A stretch of DNA of 12,323 nt, taken from the NCBI GenBank assembly GCA_026390245.1, contig JAPLGI010000117.1, forward strand, positions 1 to 12,323, in the 5' to 3' direction. Positions 5,130-12,110 of this stretch are shown piece by piece; position 1 is the stretch's first letter, and every line of letters starts with the position of its first letter. The stretch is from Caldisericota bacterium (GTDB taxonomy: Bacteria; Caldisericota; Caldisericia; Cryosericales; Cryosericaceae). Under the pieces are notes generated by a model, which was not told the DNA's origin, did not search any database, and worked only from the letters and a program-made list of their open reading frames with translations. Both the position numbers and the translations under genes were made by a program.

Positions 5130-6089
5130 ATGAAGCGCATTGGCCTTCTGACGAGCGGCGGCGATGCCAGCGGCATGAACGCGGCCATCCGCGCCGTTGC
5201 ACGCACGGCTGCTTCGATGGGAGTCGAGACGCTGGGGTTCGAGCGCGGCTACGACGGACTGGTTTCCAATACCTGGATAGAACTCAACTCGCGCAGCGTC
5301 TCAGGCATCCTCGAACTCGGCGGCACGATGCTCAAGAGTGCCCGCAGTGAACTGTTCCGCACCGAGGAGGGGCGCAGGCAGGCAGCTCTTGTCGTCCAGC
5401 AGAACCAGCTGGATGGCTTGGTCATCATCGGGGGCAATGGCTCTCAGACCGGTGGCTATCTGCTCGGCAAACTGGGTGTTCCTGTCGTTGGGGTCGCGTC
5501 GACCATCGACAACGACCTGTACGGATTTGACTACACTATCGGGTTCGATACCGCCGTTAACATTGCTATCGACGCCATCGACCGTATTCGCGATGCGGCG
5601 GAGTCTCATGACCGTGTGTTTGTCGTCGAGGTGATGGGCAGAGACAATGGATCCATTGCACTCGAAGCGGCTCTTGCCACGGGCGCTGATATCGTCCTGA
5701 CTCCGGAGTTGCCCTTCAGCATCCCCAAACTCATTACGCGCCTGCACGACGACGTCATGGCACAGAAGAAACATCACATTATCGTCATGGCAGAGGGTGC
5801 CGGACATGCAGAGGAGCTGTCGCAGTACATCAATGCCAACCTGCCGGTCGAATGCAGAGCTACCGTCCTCGGCTACGTCCAGCGAGGAGGGAGCCCAACT
5901 CGCTTCGACCGGATTCTTGCCAGCACATCAGGTGAAGCGGCAGTCCTTGCTCTCAGTGAAGGCCGCTCAGGCGTCGTCGCGGGAACACGCAATGGACACA
6001 TCGTCCTGCAGGAAACGCTGGAAGCGGTCACCCGGCGCAACCTTCTCAAGCCAGAGCTTGTGGAACTGCTGAAGCGAGTGTCGATCTAG
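5130..6089 (+). CDS. pfkA: 6-phosphofructokinase, ATP-PfkA-like with altered active-site residues
   Basis: This 319-residue protein has the usual bacterial PfkA length. LLTSGGDASGMNAAIRAV (6-23), TIDND (125-129), VEVMGRDNG (166-174), TPELPF (191-196) and YVQRGGSPTRFDR (249-261) place it in the PFK family and keep the catalytic Asp127. The donor-site loop reads GGNGS (101-105), with Asn103 where most PFKs have a magnesium-binding Asp, and the usual PGTIDND is ASTIDND, with Ser124 where ATP enzymes have Gly. It lacks the Lys typical of PPi enzymes. ATP dependence is therefore likely but not secure, and reduced activity or a regulatory role is possible. The ATG lies 2 nt after the first PFK's stop, implying translational coupling. 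Confidence 0.88.
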   Translation: MKRIGLLTSGGDASGMNAAIRAVARTAASMGVETLGFERGYDGLVSNTWIELNSRSVSGILELGGTMLKSARSELFRTEEGRRQAALVVQQNQLDGLVIIGGNGSQTGGYLLGKLGVPVVGVASTIDNDLYGFDYTIGFDTAVNIAIDAIDRIRDAAESHDRVFVVEVMGRDNGSIALEAALATGADIVLTPELPFSIPKLITRLHDDVMAQKKHHIIVMAEGAGHAEELSQYINANLPVECRATVLGYVQRGGSPTRFDRILASTSGEAAVLALSEGRSGVVAGTRNGHIVLQETLEAVTRRNLLKPELVELLKRVSI

Positions 6090-6114
6090 TCTTGCCTGAC
6101 TCCGGGAGGACCAA

Positions 6115-7512
6115 TTGGGTCGAGTCTTCAAGTCGCTGACCTTCCAGATTATCGTGACCGCCCTGCTCATCGTGGGCGTCTCGATGGCGATTCTGAGCAA
6201 CCGCCTCATTGTCGAGTTTCAGGACGAACTCGTCACCAAGGAAAGCGAGACGCTTCAGGCCATCGGGTCACAGGCTGTCGAGCGCTGGAACCGAATGTAC
6301 CGCGAATTGTCCGCAAGCTACAAGTTCGACAAGCTGAGCCAGAGCAAGCAGGACGAGTTGATGAGCGTCTTCCTCTCCAAGTCGTACAATGACTACATCA
6401 CCGTGTTCAAGGACAACTTCCCACGTGTCAGCATTGGGTACCAGGTCAGCCTCTTCACGCCCAGCCTCGTCTACCTGGCCGACGCATCGCGCAACCCGCT
6501 TCCCAAACTGACCGTCGCGCTTCCCCTGAAGACAGGCACTGACACGATCGGCTATCTGGTCGTCGACAGAGACATGCCTCAGGTCCTGGCTCCCCTGCAG
6601 CGCGTTCGTTTCGAAGCCTTCAAGACTTCGACCATTTCCATCGCACTGAGCGGTGCGGCGACCATCTTCCTGCTGACGTTCTTCCTGATACGGCTGCTGT
6701 CCCTGCGCCGCAGCGTCGTTCGACTCAAGACCAACCTGGATACCCGCGTGCCACGTGGTGGAGGGGAATTGGGCGAGATCTCGCGCGCCGTCGCCGACCT
6801 GGCACATTCGCTCAAGCGGAGCATCGAAGAAGCAAGACAGACCGAAGCTCTCAAGACACTCGGCATCTTCACGACCGGCATCGCCCATGAGGTACGCAAT
6901 CCGCTGACGAGTATCAAGGGATATGCAAGCCTTCTCGAAAAGAAGCTGCAGGGCCGTCCCGAAGCCAAGTATATCGTCCCGATTCGGAGCGAGGCCGATC
7001 GTCTGGAGACGCTGGTCAAGGACCTTCTCACTTTTGGGCGCCCGGCGCCACCCCAGCCAATCGAGTTCGATCTGCACGGCTTCTTCGAATCGATGGGAGA
7101 GCTCATGGCCCAGCAGTTTGAGGACGGTCACGCGACGCTCGACCTCCAGGTACCACAGGTCCTGGTCACCTGGGACGCACGCCAGACAGAACAGATGTTC
7201 ATGAACCTTCTCCAGAACGCCATACAGTCGATGCAGGACAAGGGCGGCGGAACCGTCACTGTTGCGGCAAGGACGGAAGCGGACCGTGTCATTGTCGAGG
7301 TACGCGATGCTGGTTCCGGCATCAGGGACGAGGACAAGCCCAAGATGTTCACTCCTTTCTTCACGACCAAGGAGCATGGCACTGGACTCGGCCTTCCCAT
7401 TTCTCAGAAGATCGCGTCCTTTCACAATGGGGTCATCACCTATCTGAGCACGGAGGGAGCAGGTACCACGTTCACTGTCAACATGCAGCGAATCATCAAT
7501 CCCGATGTTTGA
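6115..7512 (+). CDS. Membrane sensor histidine kinase (NtrB/AtoS-like), TTG start
   Basis: This 465-residue kinase is the input half of a two-component system with the next gene. One membrane helix (about 8-27), an extracytoplasmic sensor of some 140 residues and a second helix (about 172-196) lead into a HAMP-like linker (to about 240). The phosphoacceptor box is GIAHEVRNPLTSIKGY, with His258. The ATPase domain has the N box MNLLQNAIQSM (Asn368), G1 DAGSGI (398-403) and FTPFFTTKEHGTGLGLPIS (412-430). All catalytic motifs are intact. TTG 6115 is chosen because GGGAGG (6104-6109) is 5 nt upstream and no better start exists. It follows pfkA by 25 nt in the same operon. The sensor region matches no domain I recognise, so the signal is unknown. 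Confidence 0.93.
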   Translation: MGRVFKSLTFQIIVTALLIVGVSMAILSNRLIVEFQDELVTKESETLQAIGSQAVERWNRMYRELSASYKFDKLSQSKQDELMSVFLSKSYNDYITVFKDNFPRVSIGYQVSLFTPSLVYLADASRNPLPKLTVALPLKTGTDTIGYLVVDRDMPQVLAPLQRVRFEAFKTSTISIALSGAATIFLLTFFLIRLLSLRRSVVRLKTNLDTRVPRGGGELGEISRAVADLAHSLKRSIEEARQTEALKTLGIFTTGIAHEVRNPLTSIKGYASLLEKKLQGRPEAKYIVPIRSEADRLETLVKDLLTFGRPAPPQPIEFDLHGFFESMGELMAQQFEDGHATLDLQVPQVLVTWDARQTEQMFMNLLQNAIQSMQDKGGGTVTVAARTEADRVIVEVRDAGSGIRDEDKPKMFTPFFTTKEHGTGLGLPISQKIASFHNGVITYLSTEGAGTTFTVNMQRIINPDV

Positions 7513-7536
7513 CTCGGACTTCGAAACCGGTAAACT
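7509..7536 (+). promoter_or_regulatory. Candidate internal promoter for the response regulator, near-leaderless
   Basis: TTGACT (7509-7514, overlapping the kinase stop codon), a 16-bp spacer and TAAACT (7531-7536) resemble a vegetative promoter. The expected start near 7543 would leave only about 6 nt before ATG 7549, which has no recognisable ribosome binding site. Confidence 0.4.
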
Positions 7537-7548
7537 GTCTCATTGCCT

Positions 7549-8991
7549 ATGAAAACACAAAGCAAGCTCATTCTGGTTGTGGACGACGAAGAGAATATAC
7601 GCGAACTGCTCCGCGAGTCACTTGAGGACGAGGGCTATCGCGTCAACGTCGCCAAGAACGGCCAGGAAGCAGTCGAGAAGGTCAGGGCATTGAGTCCCGA
7701 CACTGTCCTGATGGACGTCAAGATGCCTGTCATGAGCGGTATGGATGCTTTTCTAAAGATCAAGGAGTCCCAGCCTGATCTTCCGGTCATTTTCCTGACG
7801 GCCTTCGGTTCGTCGGACATCGCCATCTCTGCCATGAAGTCCGGCGCCTATGATTACCTGACCAAGCCATTTGACATCGACGAGGTCAAGATCAAGGTGA
7901 AGAGGGCTCTCGAATTGCGCGAACTGTCATGTCTCTCCGGACGGACCCGTCCCAGCGACCTTCCCGTCATCAACGGCGATGAGCTGGTCGGCCAGAGCCC
8001 ACTGATGCAGGAGGTCTACAAGCAGATCGGCAAGGTTGCCAGCTCGGACGCGACGGTTCTTGTGCTTGGCGAATCGGGCACGGGCAAGGAACTGGTGGCC
8101 AAGGCGGTTCACAATAACAGCCATCGGAAGGACAGAGCATTCATCGTCGTCAATTGCGCGGCTATCCCGGAGAACCTTCTTGAGAGCGAGTTGTTCGGCC
8201 ATGAAAAAGGAGCCTTCACGGATGCCTTCGACATGCATATTGGCAAGTTCGAGCAGGCGTCGAGTGGAACGGTCTTTCTTGATGAGATTGGCGACATGTC
8301 GCTGCCGCTTCAGGCCAAACTTCTGCGAGTCCTGCAGGATGGAGGCTTCGAGCGTGTCGGTGGCAGGGAACACCTGACGTCGTCGGCACGAGTTATTGCA
8401 GCCACGAACCAGGACTTGACCCGACTGGTGTCAGAACGCAAGTTCCGCGAGGACCTGTTCTACCGGCTCAACGTCATCACGCTGCGACTTCCTCCGCTGC
8501 GCGACCGGCGTGGAGACACTGTCCTGCTCGCGCGCCACTTCCTCAGGAAGTATGCGGCCAAGTACGGGCGGGACGTTACTGAGATTGCAGACCAGACCCT
8601 GGAGCGCCTTACTGCGTACGAGTGGCCGGGAAATGTCCGGGAACTGGAAAACGTCATTGCCCGGGCAGTCATCATCTCTCAGGCACACGTACTCCTTCCC
8701 GAGACGGTGGAACTCACGTCTCAGCCGATCCTGCACCGGCATGACGAACCACCGGTACCTGAGGGCCAGCCACCGGTGGCACAACCCGTTCAGCCGGCGG
8801 TCGCCGCAACGGACGGCAACGGCGGGCTCCGCCTGTCCGACGCGATCCAGCAAATGGAGATCGACATGATTCGCAAAGCGCTGCGCGAATCCGGAGGCAA
8901 CAAGACCAGGGCCGCCCAGATCCTCGGCATCTCCCGCAAATCGCTGTTCAACAAAATACGCGACTACAAGCTGCAGGACCGGGAGCAGTAG
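7549..8991 (+). CDS. NtrC-family sigma-54-dependent response regulator
   Basis: This 480-residue protein has three domains. The receiver (about 6-120) has acidic pocket Asp12/Asp13, phosphoacceptor Asp56 in LMDVKMP, Thr84 and Lys106. The AAA+ sigma-54 activator domain (about 146-375) has Walker A GESGTGKE (174-181), the sigma-54 loop GAFTDA (221-226), Walker B VFLDEIGD (242-249), FREDLFYRLNV and EWPGNVRELENV. A proline-rich linker (400-418) leads to a C-terminal Fis-type helix-turn-helix (GGNKTRAAQILGISRKSLFNKI, about 449-470). The loop reads GAFTDA in place of the consensus GAFTGA. The ATG at 7549 fits the receiver start; a TTG at 7543 is possible. It is the partner of the preceding kinase. 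No -24/-12 promoter was found by eye in the window, so its targets probably lie elsewhere. Confidence 0.94.
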   Translation: MKTQSKLILVVDDEENIRELLRESLEDEGYRVNVAKNGQEAVEKVRALSPDTVLMDVKMPVMSGMDAFLKIKESQPDLPVIFLTAFGSSDIAISAMKSGAYDYLTKPFDIDEVKIKVKRALELRELSCLSGRTRPSDLPVINGDELVGQSPLMQEVYKQIGKVASSDATVLVLGESGTGKELVAKAVHNNSHRKDRAFIVVNCAAIPENLLESELFGHEKGAFTDAFDMHIGKFEQASSGTVFLDEIGDMSLPLQAKLLRVLQDGGFERVGGREHLTSSARVIAATNQDLTRLVSERKFREDLFYRLNVITLRLPPLRDRRGDTVLLARHFLRKYAAKYGRDVTEIADQTLERLTAYEWPGNVRELENVIARAVIISQAHVLLPETVELTSQPILHRHDEPPVPEGQPPVAQPVQPAVAATDGNGGLRLSDAIQQMEIDMIRKALRESGGNKTRAAQILGISRKSLFNKIRDYKLQDREQ

Positions 8992-9025
8992 CGACGATAT
9001 CCCGCGCTTGATTTCCCGAGTTCAT

Positions 9026-9060
9026 ACGCCCTGGACACGATGCTCCAGGGCGTTCTCTTC
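9026..9060 (+). terminator. Intrinsic terminator after the response regulator
   Basis: ACGCCCTGGA (9026-9035) and TCCAGGGCGT (9044-9053) form a perfect 10-bp stem with an 8-nt loop, followed by the pyrimidine-rich TCTCTTCT. It lies 35 nt after the regulator's TAG and closes the pfk-two-component operon. Confidence 0.75.
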
Positions 9061-9101
9061 TGCTGCATGGCAGGGCTTGCCCGGGCTGGGAGGCTGTGAA
9101 T

Positions 9102-9130
9102 TTGACAAGAGCCGTGGGAAGGGCTACCAT
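9102..9130 (+). promoter_or_regulatory. Promoter of the EamA transporter gene, predicted leaderless start
   Basis: A perfect TTGACA (9102-9107), a 17-bp spacer and TACCAT (9125-9130; TA and AT conserved) predict initiation around 9137. The gene's ATG is at 9139, so the message would be leaderless or nearly so. This agrees with the absence of a correctly spaced Shine-Dalgarno sequence. Confidence 0.55.
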
Positions 9131-9138
9131 CGTGCATC

Positions 9139-10038
9139 ATGTCTACAAGCCGAACCAGCAGCATAGCGTCCGTCGTAGCAGCTGCGTTTGTCTGGGGAAC
9201 TTCCTTCACTGTCTCCAAGCTGGCGCTTCGCTCGATCCCTCCGCTTTCACTCGCATGGATACGCTTCGTGCTCGCGAGTGCCATCCTGCTTGTCTGGCTG
9301 GTTGCTCGTCACGAAGACCTTCGTCTGGACCGCCGGACATTCGGCGGCATGATGCTGGGAGGAGTGCTGGGGTACGCTCTGAACCACATCTTCGAGAATG
9401 TAGGTCTTGCCCTGTCGACGGCATCCGAGATCTCACTCATGATGGGTGTCTTTCCCGTCCTGTCACTCCTGGTGGAGCGTCTGGTCTACCACAAGAGGTT
9501 CTCCCGCGTTGCCGTCGGAGGTATTTTGCTGTCTGTCGCCGGCGTCGTCCTGATCATCGACCCACGCACGCTGGGAGGGGTGCTGGCAGGGAAGCGCCTG
9601 CTCGGAGATGGACTCATCATCCTCTCCGGCATCTGCTGGGCCTTCTACAGTATTCTGGTCAAGACCCTGTCCACGAACAGCTCGGCCACCAGAACTGCGA
9701 TGTTCCAAATGCTGTTTGGCAGTGTCGTCCTGCTTCCCCTGGTGGGGATGTTCGAGCGGCCGGTCTTCCCAGTCCCCGCCGGAGGTGTCTGGGCCGTCAT
9801 CTATCTGGCAGTCTTCTGTTCGGTCGGAGGGTACTCCCTGTACAATTACGGGGTCGCCAGAATGGCATCGACCCAGGCGGTCAATATCCTCAACCTTGTC
9901 CCGGTCTTCGGTGTGGTGACCTCCTGGGTCGTCCTGCACGAAACGGTGACAGCAATACAGCTGGCAGGCGGAGCCATCGTCCTTCTCGGCGTCCTGCTCA
10001 GTCTGCGCGATTCTTCGCCGGTGGCTTCTCCTTCATGA
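9139..10038 (+). CDS. EamA/DMT superfamily transporter (RhaT/YdcZ-like exporter)
   Basis: This 299-residue integral membrane protein has about ten hydrophobic segments in two repeats (roughly 10-140 and 155-290), the hallmark of EamA transporters of the drug/metabolite superfamily. The first repeat opens with AAAFVWGTSFTVSK, including the typical WGTSF, and LAWIRFVLA; the second contains GICWAFYSILVK and ends with a conserved-looking helix LAGGAIVLLGVLLSL. These proteins move small metabolites, often amino acids or their analogues; the substrate cannot be told from sequence. The ATG at 9139 lies next to the predicted transcription start. The 3' end overlaps the convergent degV gene by 41 bp, so the two messages share complementary ends. 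Confidence 0.92.
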   Translation: MSTSRTSSIASVVAAAFVWGTSFTVSKLALRSIPPLSLAWIRFVLASAILLVWLVARHEDLRLDRRTFGGMMLGGVLGYALNHIFENVGLALSTASEISLMMGVFPVLSLLVERLVYHKRFSRVAVGGILLSVAGVVLIIDPRTLGGVLAGKRLLGDGLIILSGICWAFYSILVKTLSTNSSATRTAMFQMLFGSVVLLPLVGMFERPVFPVPAGGVWAVIYLAVFCSVGGYSLYNYGVARMASTQAVNILNLVPVFGVVTSWVVLHETVTAIQLAGGAIVLLGVLLSLRDSSPVASPS

Positions 10039-10864
10039 CGACGACGGGTCCCAGCACCGTCGGGCCCACGTGACAGCCGACCACGCAGGAGACCCTGTTG
10101 TACTCGACCGGCACGTGAAGCACCGATTCCATCCAGTCTCCGAACTCCCTGGCTTCATCCCAGTTGTCGGCCCAGTGCAGCCCGGCCGAAACCACGCCAT
10201 AGGAGGCCATTTCCAGGACCAACTCCTTGAGCCGTTCCTTGCCCGCCTTGAGCGTGCGGATCTTGTCGTGCGTCACCATGCGGCCGATGTCGTCGAACCA
10301 GACAATCGGCTTCAGCTGGATGATTGTCCCGATGAGGGCCTGGGCTCCCGTGAGGCGGCCGCCCTTGTACAGCCAGTGGAGGGATTCCATGATGAAGTAG
10401 ACCCACGTGCGGTCCCGCAGTTCTCCCAGCGCCTCGACAATCTGCACGCGGCTCTTGCCCTCATCTGCCATGCTCTTGGCCAGCCTGCCCATTTCGAGCT
10501 GGCAGTAGCCGCTCTGTCGGGAGTCCACGATCGAGATCCGATCCTCCGCCCCCAGGGTCTGAGCGGCTACATGAGCCGCATTGACGGACCCTGAAATAGC
10601 GCCTGAGATCATGACACACACAACGTCGTCCCCAGCCTCCAGGATCGGCCCGAAGATACGCACCAGGTCGTCGGGATTGGTCTGCGCGCTCTCAAAAATG
10701 ACACCCTCGCGCTCCTTCCTGTAGAACTCGGCCGGCTTGATATCGACGCCGTCACGATACAGCGTTTCTCCTTCACGTACGTAGAGAGGTGCCATGACAA
10801 TGCCCGCTTTCTCGAACTCCTCGATCGTCATGCCGCATGTCGAATCCATAACAACTCTGACCAT
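9998..10864 (-). CDS. DegV family fatty-acid-binding protein (FakB-like), copy 1
   Basis: This 288-residue cytoplasmic protein belongs to the DegV/FakB family, which binds a fatty acid and presents it to the kinase FakA to make acyl-phosphate for phospholipid synthesis. Visible landmarks are VVMDSTCGMT (4-13), SAQTNPDD, MISGAISGSVNAAHVAAQ with the SGS-type ligand loop, RISIVDSRQSGY, WLYKGGRLTGAQ (the GR-containing motif), LKPIVW and GCHVGPTVLGP at the C-terminus. Start 10864 is set by AAAGGAG 4 nt upstream and by the family N-terminus. A C-terminal tail rich in Lys and Pro (KEKPPAKNRAD) lies in the overlap with the transporter. It is a clear paralogue of the gene 128 bp upstream. No FakA gene lies in the window. 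Confidence 0.9.
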   Translation of the reverse strand: MVRVVMDSTCGMTIEEFEKAGIVMAPLYVREGETLYRDGVDIKPAEFYRKEREGVIFESAQTNPDDLVRIFGPILEAGDDVVCVMISGAISGSVNAAHVAAQTLGAEDRISIVDSRQSGYCQLEMGRLAKSMADEGKSRVQIVEALGELRDRTWVYFIMESLHWLYKGGRLTGAQALIGTIIQLKPIVWFDDIGRMVTHDKIRTLKAGKERLKELVLEMASYGVVSAGLHWADNWDEAREFGDWMESVLHVPVEYNRVSCVVGCHVGPTVLGPVVVMKEKPPAKNRAD

Positions 10865-10992
10865 TCCGCTCCTTTCAGCGGCCCTGTGCGAGCCGCCTGT
10901 CACCAGTTTCGGGTGTGTCTCCTGCGAACGCTTCGCCGTGTTTCACGACAGCATACAGACAGCCGTCGCGGGATGGCCTGGAGGCTCTCTGG

Positions 10993-11832
10993 TCAAGCCC
11001 TCATGATGACGCACGGCCCAAGAAGGTCGGGGCCAGTGTGCACGCCCAGCACGCACGACAGCTTGGTATAGGACACAGGAGCCTGGAGGATTTCCTCCAT
11101 CTCGGCGTGGAACCCCTGCGCCTCGTCCAGATTGTCCGGCCAATGCAGGGTCGCCGCCTCGACTCCGTTCTTGCCGCAATCGCCGACAAGCTGGCGCATG
11201 TGGTCCTTGGCGACCTTGATGGTCCTCGTCTTGTCATAGGACGTCATGCGTCCCGCTTCGTCAAACCAGACAATCGGGTTCAACTTGATGACCGATCCGA
11301 CGAAGTATTGCGCCCCAGTCAGGCGACCGCCATGGAACAGCCACTTGAGCGACTCCATGATGAAGTATGTCCGTGTTCTGCTGCGAATGTCAGCCAGAGC
11401 CCGGACAATTTCTACGCGACTCTCGCCGGCATCAGCCATCTTCTTTGCCGTATGACCAAGATAGGCCTCACCATAGCCAGACTCCAGAGAGTCCACGATG
11501 GTGATCCTGTCTTCAGCTCCGAGCATCTGGGCAGCCACATGCGCCGCGTTCACTGAACCCGAGATGGCACTCGAGATGAGAACGCAGACGACTTCGTCGC
11601 CTGCCTCCATCATGGGCTTGAACACGGAGACAAGGTCCGCGGGGTTCGTCTGGGCGGTTTCATAGATGAGCCCCGCCCTCTCTTTCCGGTAGAACTCATC
11701 AGGAAAGATGTCCACCTGTTCCCGGTACAGCTTGTCGCCGTCCCTGACGTAGAGGGGGACCATCGCTATGCCGGACTGCTCAAACTCCTGCCTGGTCATT
11801 CCTGTCGTCGTGTCCATGACAACTTGTATCAT
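10993..11832 (-). CDS. DegV family fatty-acid-binding protein (FakB-like), copy 2
   Basis: This 279-residue paralogue of the adjacent DegV protein has almost the same motif order: MDTTTGMT (6-13), ETAQTNPADL, ISSAISGSVNAAHVAAQMLG, RITIVDSLESGYG, WLFHGGRLTGAQYF, LNPIVW and GVHTGPDLLGP. The shared framework with differing pocket residues suggests the two copies bind different acyl chains, as FakB paralogues do in Firmicutes. ATG 11832 is preceded by GGAGGTGA about 9 nt upstream. That binding site lies inside a 30-bp tandem duplication, so a second identical site occurs 30 bp further upstream. It probably shares an operon with copy 1, though the 128-bp gap has no clear promoter or terminator. 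Confidence 0.9.
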   Translation of the reverse strand: MIQVVMDTTTGMTRQEFEQSGIAMVPLYVRDGDKLYREQVDIFPDEFYRKERAGLIYETAQTNPADLVSVFKPMMEAGDEVVCVLISSAISGSVNAAHVAAQMLGAEDRITIVDSLESGYGEAYLGHTAKKMADAGESRVEIVRALADIRSRTRTYFIMESLKWLFHGGRLTGAQYFVGSVIKLNPIVWFDEAGRMTSYDKTRTIKVAKDHMRQLVGDCGKNGVEAATLHWPDNLDEAQGFHAEMEEILQAPVSYTKLSCVLGVHTGPDLLGPCVIMRA

Positions 11833-11892
11833 TTGTCATTCACCTCCGCAGATTCTCGTATATTGTCATTCACCTCCGCAGATTCTCGTATA
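11833..11892. repeat. Perfect 30-bp tandem duplication covering the degV ribosome binding site
   Basis: Positions 11833-11862 and 11863-11892 are identical over all 30 bases. Each copy carries, on the minus strand, TATACGAGAATC, the Shine-Dalgarno GGAGGTGA and an ATGACAA. The duplication abuts the degV start codon. Because the copies are identical it is either recent or maintained. It doubles the binding site in the leader of the message. Confidence 0.95.
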
Positions 11893-11895
11893 GAG

Positions 11896-11924
11896 TTTAC
11901 CAGAAAAAGCAGTCCGCGACAACA
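11896..11924 (-). promoter_or_regulatory. Weak promoter candidate for the degV pair
   Basis: On the minus strand TTGTCG and TAAACT with 17-bp spacing, a four-of-six match at each hexamer, lie just upstream of the 30-bp duplication. Transcription from it would begin at the upstream repeat copy, so both ribosome binding sites would be in the RNA. Confidence 0.3.
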
Positions 11925-11982
11925 ACACACCACCGTATCCTGGCCCCGCGACCCTGTGGCATCCTCTTGCACCGCTCCAGGA

Positions 11983-12010
11983 TTGCAATTCAACCCTTTG
12001 GCCATAGAAT
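11983..12010 (+). promoter_or_regulatory. Promoter candidate for the right-edge gene
   Basis: TTGCAA (11983-11988), a 16-bp spacer and TAGAAT (12005-12010, five of six) point rightward. The expected start near 12017 falls on an ATG at 12015 that opens a 15-codon frame ending in an ATGA overlap with a 14-codon frame. Confidence 0.35.
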
Positions 12011-12058
12011 ATCTATGAATTGCAGCAAACGGGTGGCCGGCAAAGAGGTGGTCCTGGC

Positions 12059-12103
12059 ATGACACAATTCCAAGGCTTCGTGAGACAGGATGTAGCACCG
12101 TGA
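12059..12103 (+). CDS. Possible 14-codon ORF before the right-edge gene
   Basis: ATG 12059 is preceded by GAGGTG (12045-12050) with 8-nt spacing; the frame reads MTQFQGFVRQDVAP and ends at TGA 12101-12103. It overlaps by ATGA the end of an even smaller frame from 12015, and the next gene starts 7 nt later. It could be a coupled leader peptide. The length allows no family call and chance is a real possibility. Confidence 0.25.
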   Translation: MTQFQGFVRQDVAP

Positions 12104-12110
12104 GGGCAGC

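Noticed and set aside
6268..7425. Minus-strand open frame of 385 codons opposite the histidine kinase
   Set aside because: It mirrors the kinase's codon phase and has no motif; the kinase on the plus strand has all catalytic boxes.
9069..9083. Sigma-54 (-24/-12) promoter before the transporter (TGGCAGGGCTTGC)
   Set aside because: The GG and GC elements are 8 bp apart rather than the required 10, and a good vegetative promoter lies closer to the gene.
11829..12098. 89-codon minus-strand frame ending in ATGA overlap with degV copy 2
   Set aside because: The overlap and the doubled NIRESAEVND look attractive, but the repeat is just the 30-bp DNA duplication read through, the rest has no domain, and it overlaps the rightward promoter region.
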